A DNA stretch of 53,137 nt from an uncultured Bacteroidales bacterium (GTDB lineage Bacteria; Bacteroidota; Bacteroidia; Bacteroidales; UBA932), in the NCBI GenBank assembly GCA_947306365.1, contig CAMZGD010000016.1, forward strand, positions 1 to 53,137. Reading direction: 5' to 3'. Positions 45,635-52,622 of this stretch are shown piece by piece. Under the pieces are notes generated by a model. It had not been told where the DNA came from and ran no database searches. It worked only from the letters and a program-made list of their open reading frames with translations. Position 1 is the first letter of the stretch. Each line of letters starts with the position of its first letter. Made by a program: the position numbers and the translations under genes.

Positions 45635-46049
45635 TGCCGTTCACGTATTTCAGGAATTCGTCATAACTGCGGATATAGTCTTCCTCCGCATACGGATGGG
45701 ATGCCAGCACCAGGCAGATGGAACCCGACGAGAATCCCTGTTCCTCCGCCCAGATGCCCGGCGGGACATACAGGCCGTAAAAAGGACGGTTCAGCGTCAC
45801 GGTCCGCCGGTTGATGCCGTCGTCGAGGACAACCTCGAAACTCCCGCTGGCCGCGACAAGCAGCTGGTGGCATTCCCGGTGGGCGTGCGCCCCCCGCGAT
45901 TCACCGCCCGGTATGTCGTAGGAATAGAAAACCCGCCGGATGTCGAACGGGACGTGGACCCCGTTGTAGACGTAGGTCAGGTTGCCCTCCGGCTCGTGAT
46001 TCTTCTCCAGGGAGAGGAAACTGCAGTCAAATACGGTCAGCGGCTTCAT
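45627..46049 (-). CDS. FdtA/QdtA-like dTDP-sugar 3,4-ketoisomerase, copy 1
   Basis: A 140-residue cupin of the WxcM/FdtA family. It keeps both active-site His residues, H55 and H57, in RGAHAHREC, followed by LLVAASGSFEVVLDDG. It would convert dTDP-4-keto-6-deoxyglucose to the 3-keto sugar used by the aminotransferase directly downstream (overlap 8 bases). The ATG at 46049 is preceded by GGAAAG; an alternative start at 46076 would overlap the neighbour by 50 bases. Confidence 0.85.
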   Translation of the reverse strand: MKPLTVFDCSFLSLEKNHEPEGNLTYVYNGVHVPFDIRRVFYSYDIPGGESRGAHAHRECHQLLVAASGSFEVVLDDGINRRTVTLNRPFYGLYVPPGIWAEEQGFSSGSICLVLASHPYAEEDYIRSYDEFLKYVNGNG

Positions 46050-46452
46050 CGGCTTTCCATTGCTTGAATTCATCAAAATCCATGATATAGTCGCCCTCGT
46101 CGTATTCCTCCGAGGCCAGGATCAGCGCCACCGAATTGGTCGAGAAGTTCCGCATCACCCGCCAAAGGCCGCCGGGCACGTACACGCCCTTGTACGAACG
46201 GTTCAGGCTGAAAACACGTTCGTCCTGCCCGTCGCGGATGACCACGTCGAAGCTCCCGGACAGCGCGACGATGAACTCCTGGTTCCGCCGGTAGGCGTGG
46301 CCGCCCCGCTCGTCGCCGCCCGGGACGTCATAAATCCAGTAGGCCCGCTTGATCGCGAACGGGATCTGCCGGTTATCCTCGATGATCGACAGGTTCCCCC
46401 GGCCATCCGCAAGCTTGGGCAGATCCAATACCGTACAGTCAGTGACTAACAT
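46027..46452 (-). CDS. FdtA/QdtA-like dTDP-sugar ketoisomerase, copy 2 (HAY variant)
   Basis: A 141-residue WxcM-type cupin paralogous to the next gene. The motif reads RGGHAYRRNQEFIVALSGSFDVV: H52 is kept but the second His is Tyr54. The HAY form appears in other Bacteroidota homologues as I recall them, so it may be a distinct specificity or a partner subunit rather than a decayed copy. It overlaps copy 1 by 23 bases. Confidence 0.82.
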   Translation of the reverse strand: MLVTDCTVLDLPKLADGRGNLSIIEDNRQIPFAIKRAYWIYDVPGGDERGGHAYRRNQEFIVALSGSFDVVIRDGQDERVFSLNRSYKGVYVPGGLWRVMRNFSTNSVALILASEEYDEGDYIMDFDEFKQWKADEAADRI

Positions 46453-46482
46453 GCTTCGATGCTTTCTATCGATTGGACAAAG

Positions 46483-47388
46483 TTACAAATTTTTCCAGAA
46501 ACAGCGGACCAGCCGTTCCCGCCGCGACTTGAGCGACCAGAAGAACCGTTCGAACGCTTTCCTTCCCCGGGGGCTTTCGGCTTCGAGCGACGCTGCCTCC
46601 CAATCCAGCGGGGTATCCGCGAGCGTCACGGCGAACCGCAGCTGCCCCGCATCCGGAGCCGTGTGCTCTCCCGCATCGGACAGACTGTTGAGGCGCACAA
46701 GCGGTTTGTCCGGGTACACGGTAAATTTATCCTGCAGGAACGCGGAAGCGTACCAGCAGATCGCCCAGGACCCCGCCTTCCCCTCGGCCTGGTCTTTCAG
46801 CATCCGCAGGTAGGGATAGGACCCGTTGAAATCGAACTCCCGCTTCCGCCTTTGCCGTACGATCTCCCGGTACAGCCGTCCGGCATCGCTGTCGAACAGG
46901 TCCCAGGCCCGCTTCCAGGTAGCCCATCCCCAGCAGTCGGCTCCCTTGACCAGGAAAGCTTCGGGAAGCTGCTCCTTGTGGGGATAGACGTAGCCGTGGA
47001 TGCAGGCGATGTCCGTCCGGTCCTTCAGGCGTTCCAGACCCTCGTTCATGTATTGCAGGAAGAAGGGCGACACGCTGTGGTCGTCTTCCAGGACGATGAT
47101 GCGTCCGTACCGGCCGACCGTCTCAGTGACGCCCGCCGTGATGTTCCTGACCAGCCCGTAATTCGTCTCCCGTTCCACGATCCGCACGGACTTGAAGCCG
47201 GTGACGCCGTGGAGATACGCCCGGACGGCGGCGACGTCGGCAGCCGCCTTCCCGTTCCTGGGCGCGTCAGAATAGACGATCAGGTCGGTCGCCGCCGCCT
47301 CCCTGTTCGCAAGGAGACACGACACCGTCTCCCGGGTATTCCGGAGACGGCTATAGGTGAAGAGGACAACGGGCGAAGGGGCTTCCAT
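46483..47388 (-). CDS. Glycosyltransferase of GT-A fold, GT2-like
   Basis: A 301-residue protein: PVVLFTYSRLRNTRETVSCL, DLIVYSDAPRNG, ERETNYGLVRNITAGV and IIVLEDDHSVSP, where EDD is the metal motif. GADCWGWATWKRAWDLF is a feature of a Bacteroides glycosyltransferase subgroup. It starts 1 base after the methyltransferase stop. A 30-base gap, with nothing notable seen, separates its stop from the ketoisomerase ATG. Confidence 0.83.
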   Translation of the reverse strand: MEAPSPVVLFTYSRLRNTRETVSCLLANREAAATDLIVYSDAPRNGKAAADVAAVRAYLHGVTGFKSVRIVERETNYGLVRNITAGVTETVGRYGRIIVLEDDHSVSPFFLQYMNEGLERLKDRTDIACIHGYVYPHKEQLPEAFLVKGADCWGWATWKRAWDLFDSDAGRLYREIVRQRRKREFDFNGSYPYLRMLKDQAEGKAGSWAICWYASAFLQDKFTVYPDKPLVRLNSLSDAGEHTAPDAGQLRFAVTLADTPLDWEAASLEAESPRGRKAFERFFWSLKSRRERLVRCFWKNL

Positions 47389-47389
47389 G

Positions 47390-48115
47390 CTACAGCGTGG
47401 TCAGGAATTTCAAATCGGCCGAACAGATAATCGTATGCTGCTTCGAAGCCTGGCAAGTCGTCGAACAGAAAGCGATGTTCCGGTTTTTCAGTTCATTCAT
47501 CACTTCCTGCGCCGTTTCCCGCTCGCCGGTCCGGTCTGTATCGTCCATAATGATGCAGAACCGCGGCGCAAGATGGCCCTTGACGATTTCCAGGACCTCC
47601 GGACGCGAATAGCGGTCGCTCCCGAACGGACCGTCGACCAGCACGAAGTCGAACTGCTTTCCGGCAACCGCCTGCTCCAGCCCCTTGTAGGTGACCGTCT
47701 CGCAGTCCTTGTACCGGATCGTTTCCAGTTCCAGCAGCTCCACCCGCACGGGATAGTCGCCGTCCCGGCCTTCGTTGAAAAACTTCACCCACTCGGCGTC
47801 GTGCTCATACGTGACCGCATCGGCCTGGAAATAACCGGCATACTGATGGACCATCTTGGACGACTGGCCCAGGCCGAACTCCGCGATGCTGCGGGGCTTC
47901 ATGCTGCCCAGGGCACGGTACAGCGTATAGAGCAGGCCGAAGTCGGCGGCCCAGAGGCCCGGTGAAAAGCTCTTGTATTTCAGCCACGCGCTGTCGGCGA
48001 CCGTACTGTTGAACGACAGCGCTTTCAGGATTTCGGCACGGGTGGCATTCTGCTTCCGGACCTCTTCCAACAGCGGCCGGAACAACCTTGCATGCTTGAT
48101 GCGATCGAAGAACAT
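47390..48115 (-). CDS. Class I SAM methyltransferase-like protein in polysaccharide locus
   Basis: A 241-residue protein with a Rossmann methyltransferase-like core: SIAEFGLGQSSKMVHQYA (motif I region), AVTYEHDAEWVKFF, FDFVLVDGPFGSDRYSRPEV and CIIMDDTDRTGE. Glycine motif I is EFGLGQSS. Similar proteins sit in many capsule loci without tested function. The ATG at 48115 is 4 bases after the flippase stop and follows AAGGAT; an upstream start would overlap by 38 bases. Confidence 0.72.
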   Translation of the reverse strand: MFFDRIKHARLFRPLLEEVRKQNATRAEILKALSFNSTVADSAWLKYKSFSPGLWAADFGLLYTLYRALGSMKPRSIAEFGLGQSSKMVHQYAGYFQADAVTYEHDAEWVKFFNEGRDGDYPVRVELLELETIRYKDCETVTYKGLEQAVAGKQFDFVLVDGPFGSDRYSRPEVLEIVKGHLAPRFCIIMDDTDRTGERETAQEVMNELKNRNIAFCSTTCQASKQHTIICSADLKFLTTL

Positions 48116-48119
48116 ATCC

Positions 48120-49568
48120 TTATTCGGTTTGATTTCTGTGTAAAAGGAACTGGACACTCTCGCGGAAGGTGACCGACCGGGTGGCCCACATCAGGAAGAC
48201 ATACACGGCCGCCGTCACGACGATCTTGGCGGTCATCAGCAGCCAGGGGACGGAAATCCAGCGGGTCAGGAGCCAGGCGGCGGCGATGGACACGGCGGCG
48301 ATGCCCAGGAAGGGAAGCAGGTCGTTCATCAGCTGCCCGAACGTATAGCCGATTTCCCGGTGCGCCAGGAACGCCCAGACGAAAATCCAGAGGGCGTTGA
48401 TGGCCGTGATGCCCGCCACGATGGCCGTGATGCCGGACGGGGCGAGCAGGAACACCAGGCCGAGGATCAGCGCGAACAGCGTAATCTGGCTCCACATATA
48501 GGAAGAAGACTTGCCCCGGCTGAGGATCAGGTTGGAGCAGACGTGGATCACCGGCGTGAAGGCGGCCCCGGCGCAGAGGATCTGCAGCAGCACGATGCTG
48601 TCGTTCCATTTATCCGTCAGCACGATCGTGATGAATTCCGGCGCGATGAAGGCCAGGCCCAGCATGGCGGGGAAAGCGATGAACGCTGCAAAGCGGACCA
48701 TCTTCCGGAACACGCGCAGCTGCCGCTGGCTTTCTTCCGTCACGCTGGCCAGGACTGGCTGCGCGACGCTGGTCACCATCCCCGTCAGGACGCTGACGCC
48801 CATCTGGCTCCACTTGTTGGCCTGGGTGTAATAGCCGACGCGTTCCGCGGAATAGTAGCGTCCCAGGAACACGGACACCAGGTTGCTGTTCACGATAGCC
48901 AGCATGCTGGTAAACCAGATCCGGATGCCGTAGGAGAACATTTCCCGGATCGGGCGCAGGTCCAGGCGGAACGAGGGGCGCCACTTCGAGAACAGCCAGT
49001 AGCCGGCGGTGGACAGCGCATTGAGGACCAGGGCCTGGATAGCCAGCGTCCAGTACGCAAAGCCGCGGGACGCCAGGATGACGCCCACCGTACCGGAGAT
49101 GATCACGGAGACGATGCTCACGACCGCCATCTCCCGGATCATCAGTTTCTTCAACAGATACGTCCGGTGCGCCGTACCCAGGCCGACGAGGATGAAACTC
49201 ACGAAACTCAGGCGGGCCAGGCCGACCAGCGCGGGCTGGTGGAAATACCGGGCGATCAGCGGCGCGCAGCAGAACAGCACGATGTAGCAGATCGCCGACA
49301 CGGTCAGGGTGAACCAGAATACGGCGTTGTAGTCATCGTGCCGGATTTCCTTCCGGTTGATCAGCGCCGACGGGAATCCGCATTCCTGCATCACCGTCGC
49401 CAGCAGGGTGAAGATGGCCAGCATCCCGACCAGGCCATAGTCGTCGGGCGCAAGCGTACGGGCCAGATAGATGCCGAAGGCGGCATTGAGCAGCTGCTGC
49501 AAGAAACTGCTCATCCCGCCCCAGAAGAGCCCCTTCGAGGTCTTGTCTTTCAATGTGGATCCTGCCAT
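48120..49568 (-). CDS. Polysaccharide flippase (MOP/Wzx family)
   Basis: A protein of about 482 residues with roughly 14 membrane helices and the family N-terminus KGLFWGGMSSFLQQLLNAAF then YLARTLAPDDYGLVGML. It flips lipid-linked glycan units across the inner membrane. The ATG at 49568 (MAGSTLKDK) is chosen because a promoter box at 49587-49594 overlaps the alternative TTG start at 49589. It is the first gene of the minus-strand polysaccharide operon. Confidence 0.9.
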   Translation of the reverse strand: MAGSTLKDKTSKGLFWGGMSSFLQQLLNAAFGIYLARTLAPDDYGLVGMLAIFTLLATVMQECGFPSALINRKEIRHDDYNAVFWFTLTVSAICYIVLFCCAPLIARYFHQPALVGLARLSFVSFILVGLGTAHRTYLLKKLMIREMAVVSIVSVIISGTVGVILASRGFAYWTLAIQALVLNALSTAGYWLFSKWRPSFRLDLRPIREMFSYGIRIWFTSMLAIVNSNLVSVFLGRYYSAERVGYYTQANKWSQMGVSVLTGMVTSVAQPVLASVTEESQRQLRVFRKMVRFAAFIAFPAMLGLAFIAPEFITIVLTDKWNDSIVLLQILCAGAAFTPVIHVCSNLILSRGKSSSYMWSQITLFALILGLVFLLAPSGITAIVAGITAINALWIFVWAFLAHREIGYTFGQLMNDLLPFLGIAAVSIAAAWLLTRWISVPWLLMTAKIVVTAAVYVFLMWATRSVTFRESVQFLLHRNQTE

Positions 49569-49586
49569 CCGCGAGATATCAATCTT

Positions 49587-49594
49587 CAAATTTA
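49587..49594 (-). promoter_or_regulatory. Promoter -7 box of the polysaccharide operon
   Basis: TAAATTTG on the minus strand, 18 bases before the flippase ATG. The TTG that could serve as an earlier start codon lies within this box, so it cannot be the real start if the box is used. Confidence 0.6.
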
Positions 49595-49694
49595 ACGCTT
49601 TTCTTTGAAAAATTGCTTTTTCGTCGGTTCCGTTTCGGAAAAATGCCCTTTCTTTGTGGAAGGCGGGGATGTTCCCCGTCCGTGACTGTTAAAA

Positions 49695-49702
49695 AAGGAG
49701 GT
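49695..49702 (+). promoter_or_regulatory. Strong Shine-Dalgarno before the DUF6359 gene
   Basis: aaggaggt lies 3 bases upstream of the ATG at 49706. Such perfect anti-16S complementarity is uncommon in Bacteroidota, which rarely rely on it. It fixes the start of the gene. Confidence 0.6.
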
Positions 49703-49705
49703 TAT

Positions 49706-50173
49706 ATGAAAAGATCTGTGATGGCGGCGATAATCTCCGCCACCCTGCTCGCATCCTGCACCTGGATGCCCGATTTCTGGGAAACGGACTCCGGCAAGGA
49801 CACGGAGCCCGAGATTCCGATGGACGAGGTCCTCGGCGTCGAAGAACTGATTGTCCGCGATTTCACCGGCGACACCGTCTGGGTCCGGGGCTTCATCGTC
49901 GGCGGACTCTCCGCCGACGCATCCATCGATTTCGGCTGCCATGGCGACGTCCTGGGGACGGCCGTCATCCTGGCGGACGACACCGGCTGCACCGAACCCG
50001 ACGACTGTCTGGCCCTTCAGCTGACGAAGAAGGCGCACAAGGAGGCGCTGGGCCTGGACCGGCCGGCCAACCGGGATGCGGTCCTGCACCGGGAAATCTT
50101 CGTCAGGGGCAAGACCACCACCTACAAGGGCTATCCCGCCCTTACCAACCTGAGCGAGTACAAGTTGGAATAA
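49706..50173 (+). CDS. DUF6359-type lipoprotein
   Basis: A 155-residue secreted lipoprotein: MKRSVMAAIISATLLASC gives a signal peptide with lipobox LLASC. The mature part, VWVRGFIVGGLSADASIDFG, TAVILADDTGC, LALQLTKKAHKEALGL and KGYPALTNLSEYKL, fits DUF6359, an OB-like domain in Bacteroidota surface proteins of unknown role. It is divergent from the polysaccharide operon. Confidence 0.75.
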   Translation: MKRSVMAAIISATLLASCTWMPDFWETDSGKDTEPEIPMDEVLGVEELIVRDFTGDTVWVRGFIVGGLSADASIDFGCHGDVLGTAVILADDTGCTEPDDCLALQLTKKAHKEALGLDRPANRDAVLHREIFVRGKTTTYKGYPALTNLSEYKLE

Positions 50174-50185
50174 ATTTTTGGGAGA

Positions 50186-50208
50186 TTGCAAATAATTGTA
50201 TACTTTTG
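50186..50208 (+). promoter_or_regulatory. Promoter of tRNA-Lys
   Basis: TTG at 50186-50188 and TACTTTTG at 50201-50208, 15 bases apart, fit the Bacteroidota consensus. The tRNA begins at 50226. Confidence 0.75.
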
Positions 50209-50225
50209 CAGTCCCCAAAAGGGCT

Positions 50226-50298
50226 GACTCGCTAGCTCAGTTGGTAGAGCACAGCACTTTTAATGCTGGGGTCTTGGGTTCGAGCCCCAAGCGGGTCA
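50226..50298 (+). tRNA. tRNA-Lys (anticodon TTT)
   Basis: A 73-base tRNA. The acceptor stem GACTCGC/GCGGGTC (50226-50232 with 50291-50297, one T-G pair) ends in discriminator A50298. The D arm is GCTCAGTTGGTAGAGC, the anticodon stem CAGCA/TGCTG has loop CTTTTAA with TTT, and the T arm contains GGTTCGAGCC. CCA is not encoded. The 3' end is included in the left arm of a long hairpin (next feature). Confidence 0.95.
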
Positions 50299-50339
50299 CA
50301 AGAAAGGCTTCTGGAAATCCAGAAGCCTTTCTTGTGACC
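50294..50339 (+). terminator. 21-base perfect hairpin overlapping the tRNA-Lys 3' end
   Basis: 50294-50314 and 50319-50339 are perfect inverted repeats with a 4-base loop (aaat). The inner 14 bases (agaaaggcttctgg) look like a normal post-tRNA terminator stem. The outer 7 bases, ggtcaca, include the last five bases of the tRNA (GGTCA). Downstream T run is weak (ttt-ctt within the stem). Confidence 0.8.
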
Positions 50340-50343
50340 AGTC

Positions 50344-50407
50344 GGCGGCAAGCCGCCTCCTTCGTATACGGGGGCACATCCCCCCAACCCCCGCGCCATT
50401 CGGCGCG
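50344..50407. repeat. Three short GC-rich hairpins after tRNA-Lys
   Basis: Stems at 50344-50349/50352-50357 (ggcggc/gccgcc), 50370-50374/50380-50384 (ggggg/ccccc) and 50392-50397/50402-50407 (cgcgcc/ggcgcg, loop attc). They follow directly on the long tRNA hairpin. The layout, a long perfect stem plus a train of GC hairpins, resembles the element at 31554-31681, although the sequences differ. Confidence 0.6.
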
Positions 50408-50440
50408 ATTTTGTTTGACTTGTCCTGAAATAGAAGATTT

Positions 50441-50520
50441 CATCCTCAAAAAGGCATATATTTGAGGATGAGAGGCCAAAATTCGACTCTCCGTCCACAA
50501 AAGAGGCTGTTTTTGAGGAC
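50441..50520. repeat. Two related AT-rich hairpins
   Basis: catcctcaaa/tttgaggatg (50441-50450 with 50461-50470, perfect) and gtccacaaaa/ttttgaggac (50493-50502 with 50511-50520, one mismatch) share the motif tttgagga. They lie between tRNA-Lys and the convergent outer-membrane protein gene and may act as bidirectional terminators. No protein-coding signal is seen in 50299-50566. Confidence 0.5.
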
Positions 50521-50566
50521 AGAATAGCCAGAGCATCACTGGCCGGGGAGAGGGCGGACGGCGGCG

Positions 50567-51193
50567 TCAGAAATGCCAGCCGCAGACAAAGAGAAGGTAG
50601 TGCAGACGGACGCTGCCGGACACGTTGCAGTCGGGATACTGACGCAGCATGTTCCGCAGGCCGACGCTGGCTTCAAAACCCCACTGGAAATGCTTTCCGC
50701 GCTGGAAGACGATGCCGGGCTGCAGGCCGATGTCCCATTTCCAGAACTTTTCCTTTCCGTTCCTGGGATCGAAGGGATCGGCATCGATGTAGTATGTGTC
50801 GGGAACGACCATATAGGAGACCTGAGGCCCCAGTCCGATGACCACGCCGGTCCCTTCCGTATCAAGATGGTAGCGGGCCTGGCAGAAGACATCGGCCATC
50901 GACATCCCCTCCGGGTCTCCGCCGTCCCAGCCGATGTGGTTGACTTCTCCCAACTGGGAGCGAAGACCGGCGCCCGGCATCAGGGACCATCGTTCGCCCA
51001 TCCGCACATCCAGTCCGTAGGACAGGCGCAATACGGCGCCGGGAAAGACGACCCGGGCCTGGTTGCCGGTCTCGCCGAACAGGCCGGCACCCAGCATGAC
51101 ATTGCTCTCCAGCTGCTTCCTGGCAGCGTTTTCCTGCGCCCCTGCGGAAAGGCTCCCCATCAGGGCAAGCGCGATCAGTAAGAATCGTTTCAT
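50567..51193 (-). CDS. Outer-membrane beta-barrel protein (small porin-like)
   Basis: A 208-residue protein with a signal peptide (MKRFLLIALALMGSLSAGAQ) and alternating beta-strand pattern (VMLGAGLFGETGN, AVLRLSYGLDVRMGERWSLM, GTGVVIGLGPQVSYMV, FQWGFEASVGLRNML), ending in Phe after CGWH. This fits an 8-strand OmpA/PorT-like barrel. Function unknown. The ATG at 51193 directly precedes the signal peptide; the longer upstream frame is Arg-rich non-coding sequence. Confidence 0.75.
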   Translation of the reverse strand: MKRFLLIALALMGSLSAGAQENAARKQLESNVMLGAGLFGETGNQARVVFPGAVLRLSYGLDVRMGERWSLMPGAGLRSQLGEVNHIGWDGGDPEGMSMADVFCQARYHLDTEGTGVVIGLGPQVSYMVVPDTYYIDADPFDPRNGKEKFWKWDIGLQPGIVFQRGKHFQWGFEASVGLRNMLRQYPDCNVSGSVRLHYLLFVCGWHF

Positions 51194-51259
51194 AATGCGT
51201 GGCTTCTGTACTATAAGATGCACGATACCCGGAAACGTTGCGTCCCTTCGCGGAAACAG

Positions 51260-51296
51260 GGCCCGGGTGCGGGAAAGGATTCCCCGCACCCGGGCC
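51260..51296 (-). terminator. GC-rich hairpin after nqrF
   Basis: Perfect 14-base arms (51260-51273 with 51283-51296, ggcccgggtgcggg/cccgcacccgggcc) and a 9-base loop lie in the 139-base gap between nqrF and the barrel gene. There is no T run on the minus strand, so it may be a Rho-assisted end, an RNA-stabilising 3' stem or an attenuator. It is the only notable structure in that gap. Confidence 0.6.
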
Positions 51297-51332
51297 GGTA
51301 CAGACACGGATGGCGGCGGGCCGCCTCCGTGA

Positions 51333-52604
51333 TTACGCGCCGAAGTTGTCGTAGAGGATGCTCTCGGGTTCGACGCCGAGGGAATCCAGCAGGTTGACGA
51401 CGGAAGACACCATCATCGGCGGACCGCACATGAAGTACTTGATGTCCTCGGGGGCCTCGTGGTCCTTGAGGTACGTCTCGTTCATCACGTTGTGGACGAA
51501 ACCGGCGGTGTACTTCACACCCGCGGCATCGGCGGCCGGATCCGGACGGTCGAGCGCCAGGTGGAAGTGGAAGTTCGGGAACTCCTGCTCGATCTCCGCG
51601 AAATCCTCGAGGTAGAAAGCCTCGACGAGCGCGCGGGCGCCATAGAAGAAGTGCACTTCCTTTTTGGTCCGGAGCGTCTTGAACAGGTGCATGATGTGGC
51701 TGCGGAGCGGAGCCATGCCGGCGCCGCCGCCCACGAACACATATTCCTGGCTGTCGGGATCGTCCTTCGGAAGCAGGAACTCGCCGTAGGGGCCGCTGAT
51801 CCAGACCTTGTCGCCCGGCTTGCGGGAGAAGACGAACGTCGAGGCGATGCCTGGAGGCACCGGCAGCATCTTGAACACACCCTTCGGCTGGCTGCGGTCG
51901 AACGGCGGCGTCGCGATGCGCACGTTGAGCTTAATGACGTTCTTCTCGGCCGGATACGAGGCCATCGAGTAGGCACGGATAGTCGGAACGGTGTTCTTGT
52001 ACTTGATGTCGAAGAAGCCGTATTTCTCCCAGTCCGGACGATAGATCGGGTCGATGTCCATATCGGCGAAGCTGACGTCGTAGGCCGGGATGTCGATCTG
52101 GATGTACTCGCCGCTCTTGAACTCGATGTTCTCGCCCTCCGGCAGGCGGACGGTGAACTCCTTGATGAAGGTGGCCACGTTCTTGTTGGAGATGACCTCG
52201 CACTCGAGCTTCTTGACGCTGAGCGCGGAGTCGGGCACCTGGATCTTGAGGTTGTCCTTGACCTTCACCTGACAGCCGAGCCGCCAGTTGTCGGCGATCT
52301 GCTTGCGGGTGAAGAAACCCGTTTCGGTGGGAAGGATGGTTCCGCCGCCCTCGAGGACCTGGCACTTGCACTGGCCGCAGTTGCCCTTGCCGCCGCAGGC
52401 GGAAGGCAGGAAGATCTTCTGTTCGGCCAGGGTGTTCAGAAGCGAGCCGCCCTGCGGCACGTCGAGCACCTTCTTGCCGTCGTTGATGTCGATCTTCACC
52501 GTTCCGGAAGGGGTCAGTTTGATCTTGATGAACAGCAGCAGGGCCACGAGGATGAGCGTGACCACGACAATCACGAGGATTGCTGCAAGAATCGTATTAC
52601 TCAT
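51333..52604 (-). CDS. nqrF: Na+-translocating NADH:quinone reductase subunit F
   Basis: A 423-residue NADH-oxidising subunit. It has an N-terminal membrane helix (about 4-26), a 2Fe-2S ferredoxin domain with SACGGKGNCGQCKCQV and a later Cys in RLGCQVKV, an FAD-binding domain (RAYSMASYPAE) and an NADH domain (GGGAGMAPLRSHIM, ending YDNFGA). It passes electrons from NADH to the Na+-pumping Nqr complex. It starts 18 bases after nqrE. Confidence 0.97.
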   Translation of the reverse strand: MSNTILAAILVIVVVTLILVALLLFIKIKLTPSGTVKIDINDGKKVLDVPQGGSLLNTLAEQKIFLPSACGGKGNCGQCKCQVLEGGGTILPTETGFFTRKQIADNWRLGCQVKVKDNLKIQVPDSALSVKKLECEVISNKNVATFIKEFTVRLPEGENIEFKSGEYIQIDIPAYDVSFADMDIDPIYRPDWEKYGFFDIKYKNTVPTIRAYSMASYPAEKNVIKLNVRIATPPFDRSQPKGVFKMLPVPPGIASTFVFSRKPGDKVWISGPYGEFLLPKDDPDSQEYVFVGGGAGMAPLRSHIMHLFKTLRTKKEVHFFYGARALVEAFYLEDFAEIEQEFPNFHFHLALDRPDPAADAAGVKYTAGFVHNVMNETYLKDHEAPEDIKYFMCGPPMMVSSVVNLLDSLGVEPESILYDNFGA

Positions 52605-52622
52605 AGCTGAATCCTCCTTCCG

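Noticed and set aside
48120..49589. TTG at 49589 as the flippase start
   Set aside because: It falls inside the TAAATTTG promoter box; the ATG at 49568 matches the normal flippase N-terminus.
50196..50539. Short frames across tRNA-Lys and its hairpins on both strands
   Set aside because: They translate the tRNA and palindromes; no ribosome site or family is recognisable.
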